Of a stretch of 64,000 nucleotides of DNA, positions 40,439 to 49,848 are shown in pieces. The stretch lies in NCBI RefSeq assembly GCF_003626655.1, contig NZ_RBAN01000001.1, positions 1,240,001 to 1,304,000 on the forward strand. The letters run 5' to 3'. Origin of the DNA: Micromonospora costi (GTDB taxonomy: Bacteria; Actinomycetota; Actinomycetes; Mycobacteriales; Micromonosporaceae). Each line of letters starts with the position of its first letter. The stretch's first letter is position 1. A program made the position numbers and the translations under genes. The notes under the pieces are model-generated. The model saw only the letters and a program-made list of their open reading frames with translations, was not told the origin of the DNA and made no database searches.

Positions 40439-41932
40439 CTAGAGGGCCCTGGGCGACAGGACGCGCCGGAGGTCCGCCGTCGTGATCGCCCGCGAGAGCA
40501 GCACCGCCGCGCCGAACATGCCGGCGGCCAGGGCGGCCTCGGCCGGCCACGGAAGTCGTACCAGCCACAGCACGAGGATCGTCGCGGCCCCCACGAGGAA
40601 GACGCTCGCCACCTCGCGGACCGGCGGTCGCGACGTCATCGCCCGGGCGGCCAGCAGGCAGGTCGCGACGCCGATGACGAACTCGGTGGCGGCCGCCACG
40701 GCGGCGGCGCCCGTCGCGCCCCAGCGCGCGCAGGCCCAGAACTGGGCCGCGAGGTTGACCACCGCCACCGAGACGGTGAGCACCGCGATCGGCCGTACGA
40801 CGCCCAACGCCGAGCAGATGGTCGTGCCCACGTAGCCGAGGGTGACGCCGACGAAGGCCACCGCGAGCAGGATCAGGGGCGTGACGGCCGGGGCGAAGTC
40901 GTCGCCGTAGAGGTAGGCGACGAGCGCGGGCGCGAGCGCGATCAGCAGGACAGCGGTGCCCGCGCCGACCACGGCGCCGGTGCGCGCCGCCAGACTGAAG
41001 ATCAGGTTCCGGCGGTGGGCGTCCATCGACAGGCTGGTCGCCACGATCGGCAGCAGCGGCGCCACCAGCATGGCCGGGCCAAGCTGCGCGACGTCGAGGA
41101 ACTTGTAGGCGGCCGAGTAGTAGCCCACCTCGGCGGCGCCCTGGAGATGGAAGAGGATCACCGAGCCGAGCCGGTAGTAGGCCATCACCGCCAGCGAACT
41201 GATCGCGAGCGGCCAGCTCAGCGCGAAGATCCGGCCCGCCTCGGCCCAGGACGGCCGGCCCAGCGGCACCAACCGGCGGTTGATCGCCACCCCCACGCAG
41301 GTCTGCACCACGACGACAGCCACGAAGAACCAGGCGAGCAGCACGACGTCGCCGCCGGCGCGGGCGACGGCGACGACCGCCACCAGCCACAGGACGCCCT
41401 GGACGAGCGCGAGGACGGCGGACACCTCGGGACGGAACCGGGCCGTCGCGCCGGCGGTGAGGACGGACGCCGCGGACAGCGGTGTGGCGACGGCGACCAC
41501 GCCCACGACCGAGCTGGAGTCGCCGAACAGCCCCGCGGCGGCGGCCACCAGCAGCGCGGCCGTGGCGACCAGTGCCACCGAGGTCCGGATGACCAGGCCG
41601 GTGGTCAGGATGCCGCCGGCGGCGGTCTTCTCGCGCGCGATCCGGGAACTCACGGTGATCGTCGTGCCCATGTCGGCCACCTGCGCCGCCGCGGTGCCGA
41701 GGGTGAGCGCGAGGGCGAAGACGCCGTACCCCTCGGGGTTCAGGTAGCGCGCGAGGACGGACGTCGTGGCCATGCCCACGGCCATGCCCACGAGCCGGAG
41801 CCCGAGGGACACGGCCGTGGCCATGCTGAGCCCGCGAGCCGACCGGGAGGGAGCGGCCGTCGCGTCCGCCGGCCCGCCCGCCGGGGCGGCGCCGTCGAGC
41901 GGCTCGGTGGTCGTCTCGCCGGGGGAGGTCAC
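40439..41932 (-). CDS. Wzx-like polysaccharide flippase (MOP superfamily)
   Basis: A 497-residue membrane protein with twelve to fourteen spans after a 40-residue cytoplasmic leader. The family pattern is seen in LARYLNPEGYGVFALALTLG split by turns, AAEVGYYSAAYKFLDVAQL and LYGDDFAPAVTPLILLAVAF. It should flip lipid-linked repeat units to the outer face. Its GTG start overlaps the stop of the upstream glycosyltransferase by GTGA. It is the last gene of a leftward operon that begins near 49.1 kb. Confidence 0.88.
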   Translation of the reverse strand: MTSPGETTTEPLDGAAPAGGPADATAAPSRSARGLSMATAVSLGLRLVGMAVGMATTSVLARYLNPEGYGVFALALTLGTAAAQVADMGTTITVSSRIAREKTAAGGILTTGLVIRTSVALVATAALLVAAAAGLFGDSSSVVGVVAVATPLSAASVLTAGATARFRPEVSAVLALVQGVLWLVAVVAVARAGGDVVLLAWFFVAVVVVQTCVGVAINRRLVPLGRPSWAEAGRIFALSWPLAISSLAVMAYYRLGSVILFHLQGAAEVGYYSAAYKFLDVAQLGPAMLVAPLLPIVATSLSMDAHRRNLIFSLAARTGAVVGAGTAVLLIALAPALVAYLYGDDFAPAVTPLILLAVAFVGVTLGYVGTTICSALGVVRPIAVLTVSVAVVNLAAQFWACARWGATGAAAVAAATEFVIGVATCLLAARAMTSRPPVREVASVFLVGAATILVLWLVRLPWPAEAALAAGMFGAAVLLSRAITTADLRRVLSPRAL

Positions 41933-43002
41933 GCGAGGCACTCCCCGAAGACCCGCTCGTACGCGTCGAGCCAGTTCCGGCGGCTGTGACACTGCTCGAC
42001 GTACGCCACGCCACCGCCCCGGAGTTCCAGGAGCGACCCGGCCTTCTCCGCGGTCAGCTCCGCCGGGTCGTCGATCAGGAGGCCCCCGCAGCCCTGCACC
42101 AGCTCCGTGCCCGGGTCGCCGCGGAACGCCACGATCGGCAGCCCGCAGGCGGCGGCCTCCAGGACGCAGGTCGGCGTGCCGTCGGTCTCCGCGCCGCAGT
42201 AGAGGTAGAAGTCGCTGGCTGCGAGGAGGTCCGCGACGTCCTGCCGGTAGCCGGTGAAGTGCACGTCGGGGCTGCCGCCGGCCAGACGTTCCAGCCGCTC
42301 ACGGTCGGGTCCGTCGCCCACCACGAGGAGGGCGCTCCCGCTCGCCCGTGCCGCCGCGATCGCCCGCTCGTGGCGCTTGCCGACGTGCAGGCGTGCCGCC
42401 AGGACGGCCACCCGGCGGTCCTGGAAGCGGGCCGGAAGCAGCCGTTCCCGCAGGGACGCCCGCGCGGCGGCCGGCGGGTCGACGTAACGCTCGGTGTCGA
42501 TCGCGTTCGGTACGACGACGAGCTTGTCCCTGCCGACCACGGGTTCGAGGTCGGCGGCCACGGCCTCGCTGACGCAGACCACCCGCGCCACGTGCTCGGC
42601 GGCGCGTGCGTAACCCGCGAGGAGCAGGCGTCCGGTCGGCCCGCCCAGCCACCGGCCGTGCTCCGTCCAGACGACGGGAGCGCGTCGGGCCAGCGGCGCG
42701 GTCAGGGCGATCTGTTCCCGCTTGAACTGCAGGTAGTAGATCGACGACTCGGGGATGACCTGCGTGCGGTGCCGTTCCAGGGGCACGCGCAGGAGGCCGG
42801 TGGCCATCGTCCGGCGCGACCACTTCGGGCCGAGCCCGATCTCGCGCCGGGTGAGGCCCTGCTCGTCCCATCCGGGGCAGCGGCCGTACAGGACGACGTC
42901 GTGGCCGCGCTGCCGCATGCCCTGCCCGAGCGCGACCGTGTGCGCCTCGGCGCCACCGGCGGTGTCCGAGACGGAAACCATCGTGACGGTCAACGTGGAC
43001 AA
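41929..43002 (-). CDS. GT4-family glycosyltransferase
   Basis: A 357-residue GT-B enzyme with SDTAGGAEAHTVALGQGM at the N-terminus, VVVPNAIDTERYV in the middle, AVLAARLHVGKRHERAI and the donor-binding stretch CGAETDGTPTCVLEAAACGLP with the E-x7-E acidic pair. The start is a TTG at 43002 because GAGGAG lies 9 nt upstream; an ATG at 42981 would delete the first strand. It overlaps the flippase gene by 4 nt and follows the next GT by 13 nt. Sugar specificity is unknown. Confidence 0.87.
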   Translation of the reverse strand: MSTLTVTMVSVSDTAGGAEAHTVALGQGMRQRGHDVVLYGRCPGWDEQGLTRREIGLGPKWSRRTMATGLLRVPLERHRTQVIPESSIYYLQFKREQIALTAPLARRAPVVWTEHGRWLGGPTGRLLLAGYARAAEHVARVVCVSEAVAADLEPVVGRDKLVVVPNAIDTERYVDPPAAARASLRERLLPARFQDRRVAVLAARLHVGKRHERAIAAARASGSALLVVGDGPDRERLERLAGGSPDVHFTGYRQDVADLLAASDFYLYCGAETDGTPTCVLEAAACGLPIVAFRGDPGTELVQGCGGLLIDDPAELTAEKAGSLLELRGGGVAYVEQCHSRRNWLDAYERVFGECLA

Positions 43003-43015
43003 GGCGGTCGACTCC

Positions 43016-44095
43016 TCAGCGGGTGCGGGCCCGGCCGGTGCCCCGGCTGCGCTGGACGGCGGTGTACTCGTCGAGGAACCGGCCGGCGGCGTCCGCCGTG
43101 TCGGTCGGCTGCGCGCCGAGTTCGTACGCGGCGACGATAGCGTCCCGGACCGCGGCGGCGGTGGTGTCGCGGGCCACGGCGGTGGCCAGCTCGCCGAGAC
43201 CGCCGCACGGGGCCACCGCGGTGGGCACGCCCAGCCGGGCCGCCACCGCGAGGACGCCGGACTGGCTGGCGACCTCGTACGGCGCGACCACCACGTCGGC
43301 GCTCGCGACCAGGGCGGTGAACTCGTCGACGTCCAGGTAGCGGTAGGCGGTCGTCACGGGCGCCCCGGTCCGGGCGACCAGCGCGTCCACCTGCCGGCCC
43401 GGGCCGAGGTCGTCGCCGACCACCGCACCGCGCCAGCCGGGCAACTGCGCCACGGCCTGGACGAACAGCTCGGGGTTCTTGTCCGCCCGCACCTGGCCGG
43501 GGAGGAGCGCGAGCCGCCCGCCGTCGGGTGCCAGCTCGGCACGCCACCGCTCGACGAGGGCGGGTCGCGGGGGCGGCGTCCACTGCACGAGCGGCACCTG
43601 GACGACGTTCGGCACTCCCCGGGCGAGGAGGTCCCGGCGGTCGGCGTCGGAGTGGACGAGGACCCGGTCGCCGGTGAGCGCGCTGCGCAGCGCCCGGCCG
43701 CCGCCGGGGGCGTCGGACCGGACGAACGTGTTGTGCGGGCTCGTGACAACGGCCGCGCGACGCCGCCGGGCCACCGAGATCAGCTCAGGGGTCAGCGCGA
43801 ACAGGCCCTGGACGTGCACGACGTCCTGCGGACCGATCACGCGGTGCAGGTGCGGCAGCGTACGGGCGAGGTAGCGCGCCGAGGTCCGGGCCTGGCGGAC
43901 GCGCCGGTGCCGTGAGGCGCGGTGCCAGGTGACGCACCGGCACAGCACCACCGACGCCGGTGCCGGGTCGCAGTCGTCGGCGGTGTGGACGACCACGTCG
44001 ACGCCGATGCCGGTGAGACCGGCGGCGAGTTCGACGGTGTGGTTGAAGACGCCGCCCCGGCCGCCCGACTCGACCAGGTGGACGCGCCGGATCAC
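43016..44095 (-). CDS. GT4-family glycosyltransferase
   Basis: A 359-residue GT-B enzyme. The acceptor half has HLVESGGRGGVFNHTVELAAGL, and the donor half LALLPGQVRADKNPELFVQA and APYEVASQSGVLAVAARLGVP, where the usual first glutamate of the acidic pair is kept (YEVAS) and the second is replaced in a hydrophobic context, so the enzyme may be atypical. The GTG at 44095 overlaps the upstream stop by GTGA. It is part of the leftward operon. Confidence 0.83.
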   Translation of the reverse strand: MIRRVHLVESGGRGGVFNHTVELAAGLTGIGVDVVVHTADDCDPAPASVVLCRCVTWHRASRHRRVRQARTSARYLARTLPHLHRVIGPQDVVHVQGLFALTPELISVARRRRAAVVTSPHNTFVRSDAPGGGRALRSALTGDRVLVHSDADRRDLLARGVPNVVQVPLVQWTPPPRPALVERWRAELAPDGGRLALLPGQVRADKNPELFVQAVAQLPGWRGAVVGDDLGPGRQVDALVARTGAPVTTAYRYLDVDEFTALVASADVVVAPYEVASQSGVLAVAARLGVPTAVAPCGGLGELATAVARDTTAAAVRDAIVAAYELGAQPTDTADAAGRFLDEYTAVQRSRGTGRARTR

Positions 44096-45246
44096 GACGC
44101 CACCCCCGGTGTTTCGAGGGCGTCGACGGCCTGGACCAGGGCCCGGACCGCGTGGGGCCATCCGAGCGCCTCGCACGCGTGCCACGCCGCCCGCTCACGC
44201 GCGTGCCGTACGGGCAGGTCCCGCAGCGCTTCGACGACCGCCTCGGCGAAGGGACCGGCCCCGTCGCCCACCCAGTAGGCGTCGGCGCCGCGTACGGCGT
44301 CGGGAAGGCCCTGCGCCGCGAACGGGCTCATCACGACGGCCCGCCCCCGCGACATCGACTCGGTGAGCTTGAGCTGCGATCCGCCTCCCGTGGTGGCGGG
44401 GGCGACGGTCAGCGCGGCACCGGCGTACGCCTCGGCGACGTCGTCGAGGGTGCCGAGGACGGTCACGCCGGGCGCGGCGGCGACCTCGTGGCCCAGCGCC
44501 TCGCTGCGGCGGCCGGCGACCACGAGCCGGGCCTCGGGGAGCCGGGCGCGGACGAGCGGCCACACGTCGCGCACCAGCGCGCGCAGCGCCAGCACGTTGG
44601 GCTCGTAGTCGTACGAGGCCAGCGCGAGGACGTACCCGTCGGCGGGCGAGGGATGGTAGGGCCGGACGTCCACCCCGTTGGGGGCGACGACGACGCGCCG
44701 GGTCCAGCCGCTCAGCACCGCCCGGTCCGGCTCGGACAGCGCGACGCAGAGCGCGGCGCGGGCGGCCACCCGGGGCTCCCAGTACGCGGCCTTGGCCGCC
44801 TCGGCGCGGCGGGCGACCCGCTGCCACCCGTTCGCCGACGTGACGAGCGTCCGCAGGCGCCGGCTCTCGATGTTGGCGAACTCGACCACCTGCGGGACCG
44901 GGCGGGACCACGCCGGCGCCCACGCCGCCAGGTAGGAGTGCGACCAGTACACCGCGTCGGGGCGGAACTCGTCGTGCAGCGCCGCGAGGGAGTCGGCCAC
45001 CGGCAGCAGGTAGTGCCCGCCCAGGTGCGGACGCCCCGACGCCCGGGTGCGGACCGCGGACGGCGGGGACCAGGGCAACGGCCGGGTGGGGACCGGCGCG
45101 TCGTCCTGCCGCTCGCCGTGCTCGGGGAACGTGACCAGCACCTCGGCGTGGGCGCTCAGCGCCTCGGCCACCCGGGCCGTGCGGATCCGGCCGCCGTGGT
45201 GCGCCGGCCACGGCGGTTCGACGCTGACGACCAGCACGCGCCTCAT
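44092..45246 (-). CDS. GT4-family glycosyltransferase
   Basis: A 384-residue enzyme of the group that includes TuaH- and PslH-like transferases. MRRVLVVSVEPPWPAHHGG starts the acceptor domain, VVEFANIESRRLR and VVVAPNGVDVRPY lie in the hinge region, and the donor site reads ATTGGGSQLKLTESMSRGRAVV with lysine and glutamate in the expected places. The ATG at 45246 begins right at the first beta strand. It is coupled to the downstream GT by a 4-nt overlap; 55 nt separate it from the upstream GT. Confidence 0.87.
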   Translation of the reverse strand: MRRVLVVSVEPPWPAHHGGRIRTARVAEALSAHAEVLVTFPEHGERQDDAPVPTRPLPWSPPSAVRTRASGRPHLGGHYLLPVADSLAALHDEFRPDAVYWSHSYLAAWAPAWSRPVPQVVEFANIESRRLRTLVTSANGWQRVARRAEAAKAAYWEPRVAARAALCVALSEPDRAVLSGWTRRVVVAPNGVDVRPYHPSPADGYVLALASYDYEPNVLALRALVRDVWPLVRARLPEARLVVAGRRSEALGHEVAAAPGVTVLGTLDDVAEAYAGAALTVAPATTGGGSQLKLTESMSRGRAVVMSPFAAQGLPDAVRGADAYWVGDGAGPFAEAVVEALRDLPVRHARERAAWHACEALGWPHAVRALVQAVDALETPGVAS

Positions 45247-45301
45247 GGCCGCACCGCCGCGCGCCCCCGCGCCCACCGACCGCCGACGACGTCCATGGCC
45301 A

Positions 45302-46513
45302 CTACCGCACCCGGGCCAGTTCGCGTTCCAGCAGCTCCCGCAGCACCGCGCCGCGGCCCTCCCACCCGTGTTCCGCCGCGCTCGCCACGCGGTCGTCGAG
45401 GACCGTGTCGCTGACCGGCTGGAGCAGCTCCAGCAGGCGCGCGGGGAGGTCGTCGGCCTCGGCGGCCGTCACGTGGGGGTTGGTCCGGGCGAGGTCGGCC
45501 ACCGCCGGCAGCCGGGTGCCGAGCACCGCGAGACCGGAGGACAGGTACTCGAAGCACTTCAGCGGGCTCACGCCGCGGGTGTAGTCGTTGATCGCGTACG
45601 GGATGAGCCCCACGGCGCAGGTGCCGGCCGCCTCGGCGAGCTGCGCCGGGGTGAGGAGGCCGAGGTGGCGGGCCCCCAGTTCCTCGAGACGCCGGAGTTC
45701 CGCGTCGAAACTGCCGCCACCGGCGGCGAGCGGCCCGGCCAGCAGCAGCTCGCCGCGCCCACGCAGGGCGGTGGCGACCGCTTCGAGCAGCCGCAGGTCG
45801 AGCTTGTGGACGGTGAGGTTCCCGGAGAAGAGCGCGGCGGGACGGCGCTCACCCGCCGGCCTGCTCGCCGCCGCGAAGACCGACACGTCCGCCACGTTCG
45901 GCATCAGCTCGACCCGGGGGAAACCGGCGCCGACCAGGTGCTCCTGGACTGCGGGGCTGGTGGCGATGGCGACGGCCGTACGCGACGACAACGACTTCTC
46001 GCCGCGCGCCACGGCCACGCCGTCCACGCCGGGGAAGGACGCGAGGAGGTCCACGCAGTGGTAGACGACGACGTCCGCCGCGTCCTCCAGGCCGTACGTC
46101 ACCGGCGTGAAAGCCCACAGCACGCGCGGACGCTCGCTGCCCAGCCAATCGGCCGTGGCACGCCGGAGCAGGGCGCGGTTGAGCGGCCGCGTCGGTGTCC
46201 GGTGCACCGGCAGCACGAGCGGCGACACGATCTGCGTACCCGCCGGGCGGGGCCGCTGCGCCGGGACCTCCCGGTCGCCCGCGGCCCTGCGGACCCGCGC
46301 GGCCATGCGTACGACGTCGTCGCGCCTCAGCGTGGGCCGGCGCAGCCCCAGCGACTCGACGAAGGTCACGGTGGCGGAACGGGCGAGTTCACGGGCGACG
46401 TAGTGCTGGTTCGTCGCGATCGGGGAATCCCACTCGGCCGTACCCAACATCAGCACGTTGGCCACCGGCCCGTCGCCGAGTCGCGCGTGCTCCGGCACTG
46501 ACGCCGTCACCAT
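45302..46513 (-). CDS. GT4-family glycosyltransferase
   Basis: A 403-residue GT-B enzyme. The motifs include LMLGTAEWDSPIATNQHYVA near the start (a form found in sugar transferases that act on surface glycans), VELMPNVADVSVF, AALFSGNLTVHKLDLRLLEA and the donor region INDYTRGVSPLKCFEYLSSGLAVL with the K-x-F-E-Y-L signature. It is 104 nt from the upstream GT, which leaves room for a separate promoter. The specificity cannot be told. Confidence 0.87.
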   Translation of the reverse strand: MVTASVPEHARLGDGPVANVLMLGTAEWDSPIATNQHYVARELARSATVTFVESLGLRRPTLRRDDVVRMAARVRRAAGDREVPAQRPRPAGTQIVSPLVLPVHRTPTRPLNRALLRRATADWLGSERPRVLWAFTPVTYGLEDAADVVVYHCVDLLASFPGVDGVAVARGEKSLSSRTAVAIATSPAVQEHLVGAGFPRVELMPNVADVSVFAAASRPAGERRPAALFSGNLTVHKLDLRLLEAVATALRGRGELLLAGPLAAGGGSFDAELRRLEELGARHLGLLTPAQLAEAAGTCAVGLIPYAINDYTRGVSPLKCFEYLSSGLAVLGTRLPAVADLARTNPHVTAAEADDLPARLLELLQPVSDTVLDDRVASAAEHGWEGRGAVLRELLERELARVR

Positions 46514-46617
46514 GAGTCTTCTCCAGCTCGCCGTGCACCGAGCCCGGCAAGATTATTCGAGGATCGTGCCGGGGCCAATAGCGAACCTCCTGCCGGCGGC
46601 GTCGCCAGCCGTGGAGG

Positions 46618-47739
46618 CTATTCCTGCTCGGCCAACCAGGCGGCCATGTTCGCCTGGAAGGCCTGGGTAGTGAACCGTTGCGCGTTGGTCACCGTCGCCT
46701 CGGCGGACAGGCTCGACACGCGACGGATCGCGTCCGCGTACGCCGTCGGATCGGGGGCGTCGAGAAGGAAGCCGGTCTCCTCCGACACCACGGTCTCCAG
46801 CAACCCGCCGCGGGCCCACCCCACGACGGGCGTACCGCAGGCCTGCGCCTCCACGGCGATCATGCCGAAGTCCTCGACCGCGGGATAGAGCAGCGCCAGG
46901 GCACCCCAGTACAACTCGCGGAGACGCTCCTTGGTCGGTCGCATCTCGAACTCGACCGGCACGTCGACGCGCGCCGCGAGCCGGCGCAGGTTCTCCTCCT
47001 CCGGCCCGCCGCCGGCGATCACCAACGGCAGGCGGGCCGCCGCGGCGATCTCGATCATCAGGTCGAAGTTCTTGTACGGGATCCACCGGCCCACGCCCAG
47101 CAGGTAGCGGCGATCCTGGTCACGGACCTCCGGCGGGGCGTCCGTGAAGTAGTCCACGTCCACCGGCGGATTGATCACCCTGGCGTCGCGGCCCCAGAAG
47201 CGACGGATCCGGGCCTGCACTTCCCGCGAGTTCGCGGCGTAGCTGTGCACGTGCCGGCTCAGCCTCTTGTCGCCCGCCTGGAGCACGGCGCGCATCGGCG
47301 CGAGCATCGGGTTGGCGCCCCGCTGGTCCAACTCCGGGATCCAGACGTAGCGCGCGGGTGAGTGCACGTAGCTCAGGTGGCGCGTCTGCTCCGGATCGCC
47401 GATCTTCACGGTGTGCGCGAAGGCGTGACTCGACGAGATGACGTAGTCGTACTTCTTGCGGGTCAGCGTCCGCCACGTGAGCGGCATGAGCGGAAGGGCG
47501 AGGGCCTTGCTGCGGCGCAGCGGCGTCTTCGCCATCCACGACTCGTGGAACTCGCGGTCCGCGGGCGCGTCCTCGTCCTTCCAGAGGACGAAACGGTCCG
47601 CGTGCGGCACCAGCTCGGCCATGTTCAGGAACACCTGCTCGGAGCCGCCGGCGGCCTCGAACCACTCGTGGATGAGCGCCACCGAGCGACCGGCGAGGGG
47701 TCGGGGTGCCGCGTCGGGTGTGGAGGGAACGAGGCCCAT
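46618..47739 (-). CDS. GT4-family glycosyltransferase (WbaZ-like mannosyltransferase type)
   Basis: A 373-residue GT-B enzyme. IHEWFEAAGGSEQVFLNMAE, SYVHSPARYVW, AANSREVQARIRRFWGR and NPPVDVDYF are typical of the WbaZ/MtfB group, several of which transfer mannose. The donor region YPAVEDFGMIAVEAQACGTPVVGW has the E-D-F-G-x7-E signature. The ATG at 47739 with GAGGGA upstream is preferred over a TTG at 47766. It follows the anchored Pro/Ser-rich protein by 23 nt. Confidence 0.9.
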   Translation of the reverse strand: MGLVPSTPDAAPRPLAGRSVALIHEWFEAAGGSEQVFLNMAELVPHADRFVLWKDEDAPADREFHESWMAKTPLRRSKALALPLMPLTWRTLTRKKYDYVISSSHAFAHTVKIGDPEQTRHLSYVHSPARYVWIPELDQRGANPMLAPMRAVLQAGDKRLSRHVHSYAANSREVQARIRRFWGRDARVINPPVDVDYFTDAPPEVRDQDRRYLLGVGRWIPYKNFDLMIEIAAAARLPLVIAGGGPEEENLRRLAARVDVPVEFEMRPTKERLRELYWGALALLYPAVEDFGMIAVEAQACGTPVVGWARGGLLETVVSEETGFLLDAPDPTAYADAIRRVSSLSAEATVTNAQRFTTQAFQANMAAWLAEQE

Positions 47740-47762
47740 GGGCGTCCCTCGGTGCAGCGTGC

Positions 47763-49118
47763 TCAAAAGACGACCACGTCACGGATGTAGCTGGCGAAGC
47801 GGCGCAGCTGGTAGGCCTCCTTCACGGGCGAGGTCATCCGGATCACGAGCTGCCGGTTGATGGCGCCGTCCTCGCCGCTGCGGAAGTACGCGACGACGAC
47901 CAGGCCGTGCCGGGACTCGCCGTTGACGTCGATGATCTGCTCGGCGTACGTGGAGTACTGGCCGCTGCGGATCCACTGCGCGCCCCACGCCTCCTCGGTG
48001 GCCCGCATGGCGCTCTGCCACTGCTCGTTGCACGGCTGGGGGCAGTCCCGCACGGTCAGCTCGCCGCCGATCTTGCTTCCCGCGTCGGTGGTGCTGCAGT
48101 CGTACGTGACCAGACCTTCGGCCCGGGCGGCGAGCGTGCACTGCCAGTTCGTGGGGACCTTCACGGGGAATGTCAGGCCCTCGAGATCGGTGAACGTCCG
48201 GACGGTGTCCCGCTCGTGGAACCTCGGCCACTGCGTCGGCCAGGCGCCGGGCTTGGGCGGCTCGATGCCGGGCGACTGCGGCGGTGACGTCGGCAGCGCC
48301 GGCGACACCAGGGTCGGGCTGGGCGCCGCCTCCGGCGGCGTCTCCGTGCCGTCCGAGCCCGCCCAGACGACCGCGCCGACCACACCGGCGAGCAGCACCA
48401 GGACCAGCACCCCGGCGCCGACCCACAGGCCGGTGCGACGCGGACGCGGCTCGGACGGCTTGATCCGGCGGGTGGGCGTGGCGAACGGGTCCTGGAACGG
48501 GGCGCCCGGGCGGGCCTGGGCGATCGGCGGCTGCCCCGCGTCGTCGGCGGACGCGGACGTCTCGGCCAGCGGCGTCGCGGGGGAGGTCGGCGCCGCCGAG
48601 ACCGGTGACGCGGACGCGGACGCCGGCTGCCCCGAGGTCGGTGTCGTGTGCACCGCCCACGGAAGCTGCGGCTTGTCGGACACCAGCTCAGGCGCGCCGG
48701 ACACCGGCTGCGGCGGCGCGCTCACCTGCTGGGGCACGCCGGACACCTGCTTCGGCACGCCGGACGCGGGCGGGGCGGACGTGGGTGGCGCCGAGACCGG
48801 CGCGTCGGGCACCGGCTGGTAGTCCAGGCCGAGGCTCTGGAAGAGACGCCGCGGGGCGTCCCCCTCCTCGGCGGTGTAGGCCACCCACGGGTGGGCGGCG
48901 GAGAAGTCGGCGCCGGCGACCGGGTGCCCGCCATCCGCGTGGGCGAGGGTGTTCGCGGCGTTCGCGAAGGCCTCGCGCCAGCGCGGGTCGGAGGCCGCAA
49001 CCCCGTCCAACACCGCCACGGTCGCGAACCGGCCCTGCCCATCCACCGCGGCCCAGGCCTTACCGACCTGGCACGCGCCCAGCATGTGGGTGTACCTGTA
49101 AGGGCTTTCCGGCTGCAT
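47763..49118 (-). CDS. Membrane-anchored Pro/Ser-rich protein of unknown function
   Basis: A 451-residue protein with three parts. Residues 1-105 form a small domain (MQPESPYRYTHMLGACQVG, then WVAYTAEEGDAPRRLFQSLG). Residues about 110-225 are a low-complexity linker with VSAPP and QVSG-type repeats. One span at about 231-255 is followed by another Pro-rich stretch and an exported C-terminal domain of 130 residues with four to five cysteines (NWQCTLAARAEG, TYDCSTTD, RDCPQPCNEQW). A GGAGGAG site precedes the ATG. It heads the leftward glycosyltransferase operon but no family is recognised. Confidence 0.7.
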   Translation of the reverse strand: MQPESPYRYTHMLGACQVGKAWAAVDGQGRFATVAVLDGVAASDPRWREAFANAANTLAHADGGHPVAGADFSAAHPWVAYTAEEGDAPRRLFQSLGLDYQPVPDAPVSAPPTSAPPASGVPKQVSGVPQQVSAPPQPVSGAPELVSDKPQLPWAVHTTPTSGQPASASASPVSAAPTSPATPLAETSASADDAGQPPIAQARPGAPFQDPFATPTRRIKPSEPRPRRTGLWVGAGVLVLVLLAGVVGAVVWAGSDGTETPPEAAPSPTLVSPALPTSPPQSPGIEPPKPGAWPTQWPRFHERDTVRTFTDLEGLTFPVKVPTNWQCTLAARAEGLVTYDCSTTDAGSKIGGELTVRDCPQPCNEQWQSAMRATEEAWGAQWIRSGQYSTYAEQIIDVNGESRHGLVVVAYFRSGEDGAINRQLVIRMTSPVKEAYQLRRFASYIRDVVVF

Positions 49119-49356
49119 GCCACTCCTCCGCTCGCCCGCCGTGCGGATAGTACAGAGATGAGGCTCGCTCGTCCGCCCGCGGGCACCGGTCCATCGACCG
49201 ACAGGTCGGTGACCCGGGTCCTGAGCCACTCGCCTCGTCGACGATTTCAGACGCCGAGCGACGACGAAGCCCGTTGGTAGGCCACGGGAACCGCAGCTTC
49301 CCCGATCGCTCCGGTCGACAGTGGTCGGCGCTCCGACGCCGTCGGCGTGCTGATGT

Positions 49357-49392
49357 GCACAGGACGGCAGCCGGGCGGCTGCCGTCCTGTGC
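49357..49392 (-). terminator. 16-bp hairpin terminator after the immunity gene
   Basis: GCACAGGACGGCAGCC (49357-49372) and its complement (49377-49392) enclose GGGC. It ends the toxin-immunity transcript 6 nt after the stop codon. Confidence 0.85.
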
Positions 49393-49398
49393 CCGCAG

Positions 49399-49848
49399 CT
49401 AGAGCCGCCTCCGGAACGAGCCGATCACCGACCGCCATTCCGGCGTCCGGAGAGTGTCCAGGTCCGCCGCCACGACCGGCTCGACGCCGGGCGCGCACAC
49501 GCCGTAGATCTGGGGCGCGATCGCCTCCGTGAGGATGTCGTCGAAGTGAAACGAGCCCTCGAATCCGAGCCAGACCACGCCGTCGGCCACGGCGCACGCT
49601 GCCCGGAGACAGTGTGAGAGATAACCGTGCAGGTCAGCCGGGAGCTCGTCGAAGACCAGGTCGTATTCGGTGACGGTGGCGTACGGGAACGGACCCGGGT
49701 CGTCCCGCTCGAGCGAATACGTCTGGACCTCGGCCGGCGCCGTGCCGCCGAACTCGAAGTTCGGCGACACGGCCGGAACACCCGGCACGAAGACACTGAC
49801 GACCGGCTGCGCGGCGAAACGCAACCCGGATGCCAGATCAGCAGCCAC
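49399..49848 (-). CDS. Candidate immunity protein of the polymorphic toxin
   Basis: A 149-residue acidic cytoplasmic protein with no signal peptide or span and no family that I recognise. It is rich in Asp, Glu and Val with alternating strands and helices (SLERDDPGPFPYATVTEYD, LPADLHGYLSHCLRAAC). The GTG at 49848 overlaps the last codons of the toxin by 11 nt and its GGGGGA ribosome site lies inside the toxin gene, so the two are translationally coupled. A small gene directly 3' of a HINT-type toxin is the standard place for an immunity gene, which is the reason for the call; the sequence itself does not show it. Confidence 0.65.
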   Translation of the reverse strand: MAADLASGLRFAAQPVVSVFVPGVPAVSPNFEFGGTAPAEVQTYSLERDDPGPFPYATVTEYDLVFDELPADLHGYLSHCLRAACAVADGVVWLGFEGSFHFDDILTEAIAPQIYGVCAPGVEPVVAADLDTLRTPEWRSVIGSFRRRL

